From Chitinophaga sp. CF118 (GTDB lineage: Bacteria > Bacteroidota > Bacteroidia > Chitinophagales > Chitinophagaceae), in the NCBI RefSeq assembly GCF_900112615.1, contig NZ_FOMK01000013.1:1-64000 (forward strand): DNA of 64,000 bases. The letters are read 5' to 3'. Position numbers and translations under genes: made by a program. The first letter of the stretch is position 1; each line of letters opens with the position of its first letter. The notes under the pieces are model-generated. The model was not told where the DNA came from and searched no databases. It saw only the letters and a program-made list of their open reading frames with translations. Below are positions 8,571 to 17,305 of the stretch, piece after piece.

Positions 8571-10253
8571 ATGAACTGGAAATTTCTCCCTGGTATCCTT
8601 TTGATAACATGCTTATTTACTTCGCTAAGCGTATTTGCACAAAAGGCAACTTCACCTAAACCAGGTTACACAACTTCTCTAAGTAACACTGTTATTTCAA
8701 AAAACGTTAATCGTCCCAGACTGGTGGTCGGTATAGTGGTGGATCAAATGCGTTGGGACTACTTATACCGCTACTCTGACCGTTATACTGATGGTGGCTT
8801 TAAACGGCTGCTGAGAGAAGGATTCTCCTGCGAAAATACATTAATTAATTATACTCCTACGATAACAGCTTGCGGACATACCTGTATCTATACCGGTTCT
8901 GTACCTGCCGTACACGGAATTATTGGTAATAGCTGGTACAGTCGCGAGTTGGGGAGAGACCTCTACTGTGCTGAAGATACTTCCGTAAGTACAGTTGGGA
9001 GTACTTCCAATGCTGGAAAAATGAGCCCGCGTAACATGTTGGTAACTACTATCGGGGATGAATTGCGATTGTCAAACAACTTCCAGAGTAAGGTAATAGG
9101 CGTAGCTATTAAAGACAGGGGCTCCATCCTTCCTGCTGGCCATAGTGCTACTGCTGCCTACTGGTATGATGGTAGTACGGGCAACTGGATCAGCAGTACC
9201 TATTATATGAAAGAACTGCCATCCTGGGCAAAGGACTTTAATAGTGAAAAATGGCCTGCACGCTATCTTAGCCAGCCATGGACTACTTTATATCCAATTA
9301 ATACCTACACACTGAGTACGGGGGATAATAAAGCTTATGAAGGCCGTTATATGGGAGCCACGGCAACTGTATTTCCGCACGATCTGAATGTGGCCCCTGC
9401 CAGAGATATCTCTTCCACTCCTTTTGGCAATACTATGACGCTGGAATTTGCTAAGAAAGCAATGGATGCCTACCAGTTAGGTAAAGGGTCTGTAACGGAT
9501 ATGCTGGCAATCAGCCTGTCGTCTACCGATTATGTAGGGCATCAGTTTGGTCCTAATTCAATCGAAATTGAAGACGTTTATCTGCGTCTGGATAAAGACC
9601 TGGATAACTTCTTTAAATATCTGGACGCGACTGTAGGGAAAGGGCAGTATACTTTTTTCATTACAGCAGATCATGGGGTAGCACATGTACCCGGCTTTAT
9701 GGAGGAAAATAAATTACCAGGCAAAGCATGGCGCGATACTAAGCTGGTTACTACCCTGAATCAGATCGTGAAAGATCGTTTTGGTGTGGAAAAAGCAATC
9801 ATTGCTTCGGATAATTTCCAGTTAAGCCTTGACCACGATGCTATCGCTAATACGGGGAAACCTGAAAAAGAAATCCGGGACCTGATCATTGCCAATCTGC
9901 TGAAACAACCGGCTATTGCCAATGCATTTTCTCTTACAGAACTAATGACCACCACTTTACCGGAACCTATGCGTTCCATGATAGCTAACGGTTTTAATAT
10001 GAAACGCAGCGGAGATATCCAATATGTATTATTGCCGGGTTATATCGAAGGTGGGTTAACTGGTACTACACATGGCGTATGGAATCCTTATGATGCGCAT
10101 ATTCCGCTGGTATGGATGGGTTGGGGCATTCACCCTGGTCATAGTAACCGGACTGTTGGGATGACTGACATTACTCCTACACTTGCTGCTTTACTACATA
10201 TACAAATGCCCAGTGGGAACGTTGGGAAAGTGATCGAAGAGATCACACAATAA
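8571..10253 (+). CDS. pafA: PafA-like alkaline phosphatase
   Basis: Secreted metal-dependent phosphomonoesterase of the alkaline phosphatase superfamily, close to the phosphate-insensitive PafA of Flavobacteriia. 560 aa, with signal peptide MNWKFLPGILLITCL ending near VFAQ. Motifs: first metal aspartate in GIVVDQMRWDYLYRY, nucleophile threonine segment NYTPTITACGHTCIYTGS, the substrate-binding Lys and Arg of KDRGSILPAGH near residue 180 that mark PafA, metal ligands in SSTDYVGHQFGP and ITADHGVAHVP, and the last histidine in GTTHGVWNP. Start: ATG 8571 gives a clean signal peptide; an in-frame ATG at 8526 would bury it behind 15 polar residues. Probably supplies phosphate from organic phosphates in the periplasm. 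Monocistronic. Confidence 0.92.
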   Translation: MNWKFLPGILLITCLFTSLSVFAQKATSPKPGYTTSLSNTVISKNVNRPRLVVGIVVDQMRWDYLYRYSDRYTDGGFKRLLREGFSCENTLINYTPTITACGHTCIYTGSVPAVHGIIGNSWYSRELGRDLYCAEDTSVSTVGSTSNAGKMSPRNMLVTTIGDELRLSNNFQSKVIGVAIKDRGSILPAGHSATAAYWYDGSTGNWISSTYYMKELPSWAKDFNSEKWPARYLSQPWTTLYPINTYTLSTGDNKAYEGRYMGATATVFPHDLNVAPARDISSTPFGNTMTLEFAKKAMDAYQLGKGSVTDMLAISLSSTDYVGHQFGPNSIEIEDVYLRLDKDLDNFFKYLDATVGKGQYTFFITADHGVAHVPGFMEENKLPGKAWRDTKLVTTLNQIVKDRFGVEKAIIASDNFQLSLDHDAIANTGKPEKEIRDLIIANLLKQPAIANAFSLTELMTTTLPEPMRSMIANGFNMKRSGDIQYVLLPGYIEGGLTGTTHGVWNPYDAHIPLVWMGWGIHPGHSNRTVGMTDITPTLAALLHIQMPSGNVGKVIEEITQ

Positions 10254-10261
10254 ATTGGATT

Positions 10262-10325
10262 GACAATTTCAGATTGCAGAATTTCACAGGTTCTTGCTAT
10301 ATTCATTCTGCAATCTGAAATTGCC
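10262..10325. repeat. Long intergenic hairpin upstream of the hydratase gene
   Basis: 21-base arms (10262-10282 and 10305-10325) with one mismatch, core CAATTTCAGATTGCAGAAT, 22-base loop, no U-tract. It ends 12 bases before the next start codon, so it could end the pafA message or affect translation of the next gene. Confidence 0.8.
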
Positions 10326-10337
10326 AATACGAAATAA

Positions 10338-11117
10338 ATGACGTTTGAACATATCCTATATAATGTAACAACACGCATCGCCACTATAACTTTGCATCGT
10401 CCGGAAAAGCGTAATGCGCTTAACGGTGCCATGGTAGCAGAGTTACAGTCTGCTTTTCAACTGGCAGAAAAAGATGTAAACGTAAAGGTGATTATATTGA
10501 AAGGCTCCGGCGAAGCATTTTGTGCTGGAGCAGATCTTGAATATCTACAACAGCTTCAGAAAAATACAAGAGCAGAAAATCTCGCCGATTCCCGCGCACT
10601 GATGCAACTCATGCAACAGATCTATTATCATGACAAGGTGGTTATTGCCCAGGTGGAAGGACATGCCATAGCCGGCGGATGCGGACTGGTTACCCTTTGC
10701 GACCTGAGTTATGCCATACCGGAAGCATTGTTGGGCTACACAGAAGTGAAAATTGGGTTTATACCTGCATTGGTAGCTGTTTTCCTGGTAAGGAAGATAG
10801 GAGAAGGACGTGCCAGGGATCTATTATTGACGGGAAGACTGGTACCTGCTCAGAAAGCGGAAGACTATGGCCTTTTAAACCAGGTAATTCCAGCTAGTGA
10901 TATAGCTTCTCATGTAGCAAAAGTTGCAGAAGATCTTTGCAGCGGCACTTCTGCCAATTCCCTAAAAGTGACTAAAAAATTAATCTCCGGAGTACTGGAT
11001 CAATCCCTTGATGAAGCCCTGGAACAGGCAGCCCAAATGAATGCTGCTACCCGCGAACATGCTGATTGTCAACGGGGTATTCAGGCGTTTCTGACAAAGG
11101 AAAAAATGAAATGGTAA
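10338..11117 (+). CDS. Enoyl-CoA hydratase/isomerase family protein
   Basis: Crotonase-fold enzyme, 259 aa, normal length. Oxyanion-hole segments are present: HRPEKRNALN near residue 20, GSGEAFCAGADLEYL near 55, and GHAIAGGCGLVTLCDL near 108. The first catalytic glutamate is kept (GYTEVKIGFIPA), but the usual second glutamate region reads RARDLLLTG, so the acid/base pair of classical enoyl-CoA hydratase is not complete. That pattern fits methylglutaconyl-CoA hydratase (leucine degradation) or a related hydratase; the sequence alone does not decide. Starts 84 bp after pafA, with a long hairpin between them. The GLPGLI gene follows 26 bp downstream of its stop and may be co-transcribed. Confidence 0.88.
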   Translation: MTFEHILYNVTTRIATITLHRPEKRNALNGAMVAELQSAFQLAEKDVNVKVIILKGSGEAFCAGADLEYLQQLQKNTRAENLADSRALMQLMQQIYYHDKVVIAQVEGHAIAGGCGLVTLCDLSYAIPEALLGYTEVKIGFIPALVAVFLVRKIGEGRARDLLLTGRLVPAQKAEDYGLLNQVIPASDIASHVAKVAEDLCSGTSANSLKVTKKLISGVLDQSLDEALEQAAQMNAATREHADCQRGIQAFLTKEKMKW

Positions 11118-11143
11118 ACCGGTATGATTTTTTCAATATACCT

Positions 11144-11815
11144 ATGAAACATACAACATTTGTTATGCAGAAATATCTATTAATGCTGCTGTTATCCAGC
11201 CTTGTCACCGGCGGGCTAACTGCACAGCGCCTGGTATCAGACGCAAAGATTGTTTATCGTATAGAAAGACCTGCCCAACAGCCTGGAGATCTTACTTTTG
11301 AAGGAAGCACATTTACTCAATATCTAAAAGGACATCAAAGCCGTGTTGACATCGACTTTAAACTTGTTCATTACAGTTACCTCATCGATAGCCGGAATGA
11401 AACAGTGGTAACGCTGATTGATAATAATGGCGATAAATACCTGATCCGCGCAGGAAAAGATGAGTATGAAAAAGACCTGAAACAATATTCTGGTGTACAA
11501 TTTATTGATAGTAAAGAAACTAAGGAAATAGCCGGGTATACCTGCAAAAGGGCTGTTGGTAAATTAGCTGACGGTCAAACTATAGAGGTGTATTACAGTC
11601 CTGATCTGGTACCTGAAAACAAACAGTTTAACCGCCGGTTCGTTAATCTGAAAGGGATTCCTTTACAGTTTGAGGTGCTTAACAAGAATGGTACTAAAAT
11701 GACGATGATTGCTACAAAGGTGGATCTGTTCCCGGTACCCGGTTCTTATTTCGATACACCCAAATCTGGTTACAAAGAAATCAGCAGGGAAGAGTTGATG
11801 AAAATGGGAAATTAA
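11144..11815 (+). CDS. GLPGLI family secreted protein
   Basis: 223 aa from ATG 11144. Signal peptide (MQKYLLMLLLSSLVTGG, cleavage near LTAQ) and then an all-beta protein resembling the GLPGLI family of Bacteroidota: KIVYRIERPA at the N-terminus, the middle segment KETKEIAGYTCKRA, and the C-terminal GIPLQFEV that matches the family's name-giving motif region. Role unknown; family members are periplasmic or outer-membrane associated. An open frame reaches back to 11066, overlapping the hydratase, but those residues are polar and the signal peptide marks the start. A second in-frame ATG at 11165 is equally good. Followed by a strong terminator. Confidence 0.8.
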   Translation: MKHTTFVMQKYLLMLLLSSLVTGGLTAQRLVSDAKIVYRIERPAQQPGDLTFEGSTFTQYLKGHQSRVDIDFKLVHYSYLIDSRNETVVTLIDNNGDKYLIRAGKDEYEKDLKQYSGVQFIDSKETKEIAGYTCKRAVGKLADGQTIEVYYSPDLVPENKQFNRRFVNLKGIPLQFEVLNKNGTKMTMIATKVDLFPVPGSYFDTPKSGYKEISREELMKMGN

Positions 11816-11826
11816 TGTATAAAAAC

Positions 11827-11857
11827 AAAAAGGCTTCGGAAACCCGAAGCCTTTTTT
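11827..11857. terminator. Bidirectional terminator
   Basis: AAAAAGGCTTCGG pairs with CCGAAGCCTTTTT around AAAC. The A/T flanks serve both the rightward GLPGLI gene and the leftward gene at 11889. Confidence 0.85.
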
Positions 11858-11888
11858 ATAGCAAAAATGCAAAATCAGAGTTGATTAA

Positions 11889-12278
11889 TTAATTCCGTTT
11901 CAAAGGCAGTACAATCTGCAGATGATGGAAATTCATGTTCGAAGGTTGCTGTACCTGTGTTGCATAAGGCAGCACATAAGTAACGTTTCCCTTCTTAAAA
12001 CTCATTACTGACTTTATGTTAAACGCCACAGCGTTATTATTATCAGATGATAGCTTAAAAGTTGAGTTCATAGAACCACTGTAACGAAAACCTGCATCGA
12101 GGCTTAAGTTGGCTTTAGGCATCAGCGATAATCCGCTTTCTGTTTTCTTAATCTTGTCTTTATTCTTGTCAGTTATTATGTTGTCACTGGCATGTGCATT
12201 CATGGCAACTACTGCCAGTGTGCCTGCCAAAAAGAAAGACAATGAGAGAGCCTGAAATATGTTAGTTATCTTCTTCAT
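11889..12278 (-). CDS. Small secreted protein, unknown
   Basis: 129 aa. Signal peptide MKKITNIFQALSLSFFLAGT with cleavage likely after NAHA. The mature part is short and beta-rich (LSLDAGFRYSGSMNSTF, HHLQIVLPLKRN), like a small surface or outer-membrane-associated protein. No family recognised. ATG 12278 is preferred over 12305 because it opens the signal peptide. On the minus strand TACATTTG ends seven bases before this ATG, so the leader is very short. Divergent from the TPR gene. Confidence 0.65.
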   Translation of the reverse strand: MKKITNIFQALSLSFFLAGTLAVVAMNAHASDNIITDKNKDKIKKTESGLSLMPKANLSLDAGFRYSGSMNSTFKLSSDNNNAVAFNIKSVMSFKKGNVTYVLPYATQVQQPSNMNFHHLQIVLPLKRN

Positions 12279-12427
12279 TGTGTCACAAATGTACAAACTT
12301 TTCAATATATTTTATAACAAATCCTTAACTAAGTTACGATAATTTCCTAAACAAATGTTAAAGTTTTCATAATACTTGCTTTCTCCAGCCATAGTGCCCG
12401 ATTCAAAAATTTCTTATATTTACATTA

Positions 12428-13864
12428 ATGAATCAAGACTTTCCATTTTTGAACGAAGATTTTGAGGAGCTTAGAGACTTGTTGCAGCAGTTTGAAAACC
12501 TGAAATCTGGCCAGTCTCATTCCTTTCTCGATGAGGATTCCTTTGAACTGATCATAGACTATTATGATGAGCACGATGAACTCCCCAATGCTATGCACGC
12601 TGCTGAACTAGCAATCGAGCAGTTCCCTTATTCTTCTTCTCTCTTGTTAAAGAAAGCCAATCTGCTTATTGAATCAAAAAAATACCAGGATGCTATGGAG
12701 CTGCTTGAAAAAGCTGCCATTCTGGATAGCACAGATATTAACCTGTATATCCTGCAAGCGGATGTATTCCTGGCCATGAACCAGCACACTAAGGCAGCAG
12801 CCTTGCTGGAAGAGCAGATTGCCATATTTGACGGAGAAGATAAGACAGAACTGTTACTGGAACTGGCTGATGTGTACGACGACTGTGAAGAATTCGACAA
12901 AGTATTCGATTGCCTCAAACTTACATTGGAGCACGATCCAAATAATGAAGAAGCACTGCATAAAATCTGCTTCTGGACAGAATTTACCGGAAGAAACGAA
13001 GAAAGCATCCGCCTTCATACCACTATTATAGACGAACATCCTTATAATCAGCTGGCCTGGTTTAACCTGGCGACTGCCTACCAGGGATTAAAACTCTACG
13101 AAAAAGCAATTGATGCCTACCAGTATGCTATTGTGATCGATGAGAAATTCGATTATGCCTATCGCAACATGGGGGATGCCTACATCCGCTTACGTAAATA
13201 TGCAGAGGCTATCGAAGTGCTGAAAAAGCACCTGGAAATAGCCAAACCAGAAGATGTAATCTATGAGGCAATCGGCCACTGTTACGAACGGCAGCGTAAA
13301 TACACACAGGCAAGATATTACTATCGTAAAGCGTCACATCTGAGCCCTGGCGACGATAAGCTGTATTACAAAATAGGGGTGGCTTACATGACAGAATCCA
13401 ACTGGGAAAATGCCATTAAGTCTATTATGAGCGCTATCAAAATCAATAAAAACAGCGCGGAATACCTGATAGCACTGGGACAATGCTACATGGAGCTGGA
13501 CAGAAATAAAGAGGGACTCATTCATCTCCTGGCGGCAGTACGGTTACGCCCTTCCAGTATCACCACCTGGCAGGAATTTATCCGTGGCCTTTATATCTCA
13601 GGCTTTTACCAGGAAGCACTCTCCCAACTGGATGCGGCAGACCAGAAGCTGGGATACAAGCCCGTATTGTTATACTACCGGGCCGCCATCTCAATTGCTT
13701 TGGGTAAGTCTAAAGAAGGGATGATCCTGCTGGAAAATGCTTTACAACGCTCAGTAAAACATGTGAAAAAATTCATAGAACTGGATCCTTCATTATTGCA
13801 ACACAATGCTATTGTGGAGATGATATCCCGTTATAAACGTACAAAACGCACTAAAAATCAATAA
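12428..13864 (+). CDS. Tetratricopeptide repeat protein
   Basis: 478 aa, soluble, no signal peptide. Made almost wholly of 34-residue TPR helices; clear copies include LAWFNLATAYQGLKLYEKAI, YRNMGDAYIRLRKYAEAIEV and IALGQCYMELDRNKEGLIHL. The N-terminus is acidic (MNQDFPFLNEDFEEL). TPR proteins are scaffolds, and partners cannot be read from the sequence. It precedes comA and aroE on the same strand but is separated from comA by 260 bp with a hairpin and a promoter, so it is probably its own unit. Confidence 0.9.
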   Translation: MNQDFPFLNEDFEELRDLLQQFENLKSGQSHSFLDEDSFELIIDYYDEHDELPNAMHAAELAIEQFPYSSSLLLKKANLLIESKKYQDAMELLEKAAILDSTDINLYILQADVFLAMNQHTKAAALLEEQIAIFDGEDKTELLLELADVYDDCEEFDKVFDCLKLTLEHDPNNEEALHKICFWTEFTGRNEESIRLHTTIIDEHPYNQLAWFNLATAYQGLKLYEKAIDAYQYAIVIDEKFDYAYRNMGDAYIRLRKYAEAIEVLKKHLEIAKPEDVIYEAIGHCYERQRKYTQARYYYRKASHLSPGDDKLYYKIGVAYMTESNWENAIKSIMSAIKINKNSAEYLIALGQCYMELDRNKEGLIHLLAAVRLRPSSITTWQEFIRGLYISGFYQEALSQLDAADQKLGYKPVLLYYRAAISIALGKSKEGMILLENALQRSVKHVKKFIELDPSLLQHNAIVEMISRYKRTKRTKNQ

Positions 13865-13884
13865 TATAGCGTCACGCTTATACC

Positions 13885-13934
13885 AAATGCGAAACGCTGA
13901 ACGTTCAAAGCAATGCGTTCGGTGTTTCGCATTT
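13885..13934. repeat. Long intergenic hairpin
   Basis: Arms AAATGCGAAAC-GCT-GAACG (13885-13903) and CGTTC-GGT-GTTTCGCATTT (13916-13934), interrupted by a three-base internal loop, with a 12-base apical loop. Located 20 bp past the TPR gene; likely a transcription end. Confidence 0.7.
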
Positions 13935-13955
13935 TGCGTTTGCAAAAAATTCTTA

Positions 13956-13989
13956 TTTGAGGCTGTTTAATTGGAATGTAGTAATTTTG
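13956..13989 (+). promoter_or_regulatory. Probable comA promoter
   Basis: TTTG at 13956-13959 and TAATTTTG at 13982-13989. The 22-base spacer is longer than the optimum of about 19. The predicted leader is about 130 bases and contains a 27-codon ORF. Confidence 0.45.
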
Positions 13990-14051
13990 CGCCGGTTTTA
14001 TATACACATATTATATTTGGCTTAAATAATACTATTCCGTACACTATTCTT

Positions 14052-14135
14052 ATGAAGGTCCGTCCTAAGTGCCTTTATAGTTTAGATGTTAGGGTTACTG
14101 ACCAGGACGATAAAAATGTTTTAAATGAATTTTAA
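14052..14135 (+). CDS. Possible 27-codon leader ORF overlapping comA
   Basis: ATG at 14052, reading MKVRPKCLYSLDVRV then TDQDDKNVLNEF, with TAA at 14133-14135. Its end overlaps the first 11 bases of comA in another frame, an arrangement typical of translational coupling. No match to a known leader peptide was recognised, and an ORF of this size can arise by chance. Confidence 0.3.
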   Translation: MKVRPKCLYSLDVRVTDQDDKNVLNEF

Positions 14136-14889
14136 TCTGACACAAATTCCCGATCGGACACAGAAGCCTCGTAACCATGGATTGACTATGGTGATGGACA
14201 AAGGACTTAGTTTGGAAGAAGCAAAGAATTTTTTATCGGTCGCGTCGCCACACGTAGATATTTTGAAACTGGGCTTTGGGACCTCTTTCGTTACGCCTAA
14301 TCTGCGGGAAAAGATCGAAATATATCAGGCGGCTAATATCCCTGTATATTTTGGGGGAACATTATTCGAAGCTTTCCTGATCCGGAATCAGTTTGAAGAG
14401 TATGTGAATATAATCAAGGATTATGGGATCACTATGATGGAAGTATCAGATGGTTCTATCACTATCCCTCATGCTGAGAAATGCGGCTACATTGAGAAAT
14501 TAGCCAAACATGGAATGGTACTGAGCGAAGTAGGTTCTAAAGATGCAGAACACATTATCCCTCCTTACAAATGGATAGAGCTGATGAGTGCTGAATTAAG
14601 TGCAGGTGCTACCTACGTGATAGCAGAAGCGCGTGAAAGCGGTAACGTTGGCATCTACCGTGGTACCGGTGAAGTACGTGAAGGATTGGTACAGGAAATC
14701 CTGACCCAGATCCCTGCAGAAAAGATCATCTGGGAGGCTCCACAGAAAGCACAACAGTTATATTTCCTGGAATTGATAGGTTGTAATGCTAACCTGGGTA
14801 ATCTGGCTCCTCATGAAGTAATTTCCCTGGAAGCAATGCGTGTTGGCCTAAGAGGCGACACTTTCCATTTATTCCTGAATAAAGAATAA
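14125..14889 (+). CDS. comA: Phosphosulfolactate synthase (ComA)
   Basis: 254 aa, full length for the ComA family. ComA adds sulfite to phosphoenolpyruvate, giving phosphosulfolactate. In methanogens this starts coenzyme M synthesis; Bacteroidota have no coenzyme M, and there it is thought to lead through sulfopyruvate to cysteate for sulfonolipids. Motifs of the TIM-barrel family seen: GLTMVMDKGLSLEEA near residue 19, HVDILKLGFGTSF, YFGGTLFEAF, MMEVSDGSI, and EARESGNVGIY near 168. The downstream gene aroE is on the same strand, but a perfect 16-bp hairpin lies between. A small ORF overlaps its start. Confidence 0.92.
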   Translation: MNFNLTQIPDRTQKPRNHGLTMVMDKGLSLEEAKNFLSVASPHVDILKLGFGTSFVTPNLREKIEIYQAANIPVYFGGTLFEAFLIRNQFEEYVNIIKDYGITMMEVSDGSITIPHAEKCGYIEKLAKHGMVLSEVGSKDAEHIIPPYKWIELMSAELSAGATYVIAEARESGNVGIYRGTGEVREGLVQEILTQIPAEKIIWEAPQKAQQLYFLELIGCNANLGNLAPHEVISLEAMRVGLRGDTFHLFLNKE

Positions 14890-14897
14890 TTAACCAG

Positions 14898-14948
14898 AGC
14901 AGACTAAAAGTACCTGAAGTGCTGAATTACAAGTACTTTTAGTCTGCT
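14898..14948 (+). terminator. Hairpin between comA and aroE
   Basis: Perfect 16-base arms: AGCAGACTAAAAGTAC (14898-14913) and its complement (14933-14948). Followed by GTTCTTGTA, so the U-tract is poor; terminator or message-stability structure. Confidence 0.65.
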
Positions 14949-15006
14949 GTTCTTGTATATTATAAGCAGCAACCTTTTTTCGATCAGTTGCCTAATTATT
15001 TCAGTT

Positions 15007-15744
15007 ATGAAAGTTTACGGTCTTATTGGCTACCCGCTGAGCCATTCGTTTTCCAAAGATTTTTTTGCAGAAAAGTTTGCCAGGGAAAATATTAAAGATT
15101 GTATATACGAGAGCTTTCCGCTGCCTGCCATAAAAGAGTTGAAACCTCTGCTTGCCAGTCAGCCTGAATTATTAGGTCTGAATGTAACCATCCCCTATAA
15201 GGAAGCTGTTATTCCTTATCTCGATGAACTAAGTCCTGCTGCTGCACAAATCAAAGCTGTAAACTGTATTCGCATTATTGATGGTGTGAAAACCGGCTTT
15301 AATACGGATGCCATAGGTTTCAGAAGGTCGTTGGAGCCACTACTCCAATCTCATCATACCAATGCATTGATCCTGGGCACTGGTGGTGCTGCCAAAGCTG
15401 TACAATATGTACTGGAAGCTCTGAATATCCCTTATAAGCTGGTGAGCCGCAAGGCCGCTCATGATGGTGCCGTTACCTACGACCAGCTGGATGCGGAGGT
15501 AATGGAAGAACACACAATTATCATCAATACAACTCCGCTGGGAATGTATCCCAATGCAGAAGCTGCTCCTGAATTACCTTATAACTTCCTTTCCTCTCAA
15601 CACCTGTTATACGATCTGATCTATAATCCGGCCATGACAGCTTTCCTGAAACATGGTGCCGATAAAGGTGCTACCATCAAGAATGGGCATGAAATGCTCA
15701 TCCTGCAGGCCGAAGCCAGCTGGGAAATATGGAATGATCTGTAA
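15007..15744 (+). CDS. aroE: Shikimate dehydrogenase
   Basis: NADP-dependent reduction of 3-dehydroshikimate, fourth step of the shikimate pathway. 245 aa, short but normal for Bacteroidota. The N-terminal substrate site GYPLSHSFSKDFF is present, as are the catalytic lysine in LNVTIPYKEAV near residue 65, the shikimate-binding N and D in GFNTDAIGF, and the nucleotide loop ILGTGGAAKAV near 122. ATG 15007 gives the family start MKVYGLIGYPL; an earlier in-frame ATG at 14953 adds 18 residues foreign to the family. Ends 1 bp before the stop of the convergent methyltransferase gene. Confidence 0.95.
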   Translation: MKVYGLIGYPLSHSFSKDFFAEKFARENIKDCIYESFPLPAIKELKPLLASQPELLGLNVTIPYKEAVIPYLDELSPAAAQIKAVNCIRIIDGVKTGFNTDAIGFRRSLEPLLQSHHTNALILGTGGAAKAVQYVLEALNIPYKLVSRKAAHDGAVTYDQLDAEVMEEHTIIINTTPLGMYPNAEAAPELPYNFLSSQHLLYDLIYNPAMTAFLKHGADKGATIKNGHEMLILQAEASWEIWNDL

Positions 15745-15745
15745 A

Positions 15746-16537
15746 TCAGTGAATCATATAGTATACGCAGGTAGTCACAAAATTCCTGAAGAAAGGTATT
15801 TTGGCTATAGGTCCCCATTGCTTGCGTGCACTCACACCAAACTTATACTTGTAGATTGGGTTAATAAGATAGAATTGCTTTTTCGTGATGCCATAACCTT
15901 GTTGCTTCACGATTTTCTCAAAGCGTTCTATTGAAATGCCCGTGTCCTTGATCTCCATTAATTCATCAATCACAGACTGATCTTCCTTAAATGCACGTAA
16001 AATTCCTTTGTATAGTGGGTTAGGGAGTAAGTGAATGTAAGGCATCATATTCAGCACTTTGCTGCGGCATGTTTGCTGATGTCCGCCGTGTGGCATATAC
16101 CAGGGGGGAAACCCAAAATATACCTGACCCCTTGGGGTGAGTAGATTTTTAAGATAACCAATGATCTTGGCCTGATCGGGAATATGTTCAATAGCATCTT
16201 TCAGGATGATGAGATCGAAAGAGTTTTTGAACTCTCCCAGGAAATCAACATCATAAATATTTTTATTGATGAGCTGCATGAGGCCCGCATCAACATATTG
16301 TTTCAGGAATTCGTGTCCCAGCGCAATCTTATCGTCAGAAAGGTCTACGCCAACACAATGACATCCTCTCTCCAGGAACGGAATTAATACACCGCCTTCC
16401 CCACAACCAATTTCCATGATCCGGATATCTGATGTAATGGGCAGGGCAGATTCAATAAAGGGCATCACGTAGTTAATGGAATTATCTACCTGCTGCTGGT
16501 ATCTGATATTTGCGTTACTGTGTTGTACTAAGGACAT
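15746..16537 (-). CDS. Class I SAM-dependent methyltransferase
   Basis: 263 aa. Contains the SAM-binding motif I IMEIGCGEGGVLIPFLERG near residue 40, motif II VGVDLSDDKI, and the motif IV region FDLIILKDAIEHIPD, followed by a proline-rich GFPPWYMPHGGHQQ. This is a UbiE/Methyltransf_11-type fold. The substrate is unknown; the histidine-rich insert after motif IV resembles methyltransferases near polysaccharide or natural-product genes, but none are here. The frame stays open to 16744, yet the first 69 residues read like noise and overlap truB, so MSLVQHSNAN is chosen as the start. Divergent from truB. Confidence 0.82.
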   Translation of the reverse strand: MSLVQHSNANIRYQQQVDNSINYVMPFIESALPITSDIRIMEIGCGEGGVLIPFLERGCHCVGVDLSDDKIALGHEFLKQYVDAGLMQLINKNIYDVDFLGEFKNSFDLIILKDAIEHIPDQAKIIGYLKNLLTPRGQVYFGFPPWYMPHGGHQQTCRSKVLNMMPYIHLLPNPLYKGILRAFKEDQSVIDELMEIKDTGISIERFEKIVKQQGYGITKKQFYLINPIYKYKFGVSARKQWGPIAKIPFFRNFVTTCVYYMIH

Positions 16538-16603
16538 AGTCTGAAAATTCCGTGAAAATAGTAAAAAAATAGGGAATGAATCATGCAGAATGCCTAACGC
16601 ACT

Positions 16604-16611
16604 TATATTTG
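16604..16611 (+). promoter_or_regulatory. truB -7 box
   Basis: TATATTTG, an exact TAnnTTTG, ending four bases before the truB ATG. No good -33 TTTG is visible 19 bases upstream. If used, the mRNA would be leaderless. Confidence 0.45.
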
Positions 16612-16615
16612 CGGC

Positions 16616-17305
16616 ATGAATCAGACGGCAGAAAAAAATATTTATGAAGAAGGCCAGGTAGTGCTTATTAATAAACCACTGAAATGGACCTCTTTCGATG
16701 TAGTGCGCAAGATAAGAAATACAACAAAAGCAAAAACAGGACATGCTGGTACATTAGATCCGCTGGCTACCGGGCTGTTGATCTGTTGTACAGGTAAAAT
16801 GACGAAGAAGATCAATGAATATCAGGCAAAGGAAAAAGAGTATACCGGTACATTTACGCTGGGATCTGTAACTCCTACTTATGATCTTGAATCTGAACCC
16901 ACTGATTTTAAATCCCTGGATGGGATTGATGAACAGGCCATTCATGCTGCTACAAAGCAATTCTTAGGGGCTCAGCAGCAATTGCCACCGATACATTCTG
17001 CTATCAAGCAAAACGGAAAGCCTATTTATGAATTGGCACGTAAAGGTGTAGAAGTAAAGGTAGAGCCCCGCAGTATTTTCATCAATGAATTTGAAATTAC
17101 TTCTATCGCATTGCCCGTAGTCCATTTCCGGGTGGTATGTAGTACTGGTACTTATATCCGTTCACTGGCAAATGACTTTGGCGCTGCGCTGGGCGTTGGC
17201 GGATATATGAGCAGTCTGTGCAGAACCCGTATTGGCGAGTTCCGACTCGAAGATGCAAAAGATATCCAGGTGTTTATTGATGAATTGAAAGATCAGAAAG
17301 GGTAA
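16616..17305 (+). CDS. truB: tRNA pseudouridine-55 synthase
   Basis: Makes pseudouridine 55 in the T-loop of nearly all tRNAs. 229 aa, the short form without a long C-terminal PUA domain, as usual in Bacteroidota. Seen: INKPLKWTSFDVVRKIRN at the N-terminus, the catalytic aspartate in GHAGTLDPLATGLL near residue 48, and YTGTFTLGSVTPTYD. C-terminal CSTGTYIRSLANDFG is also typical. Its 3' end overlaps the convergent tamL gene by 13 bp. The start codon is four bases after an exact -7 box. Confidence 0.95.
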   Translation: MNQTAEKNIYEEGQVVLINKPLKWTSFDVVRKIRNTTKAKTGHAGTLDPLATGLLICCTGKMTKKINEYQAKEKEYTGTFTLGSVTPTYDLESEPTDFKSLDGIDEQAIHAATKQFLGAQQQLPPIHSAIKQNGKPIYELARKGVEVKVEPRSIFINEFEITSIALPVVHFRVVCSTGTYIRSLANDFGAALGVGGYMSSLCRTRIGEFRLEDAKDIQVFIDELKDQKG

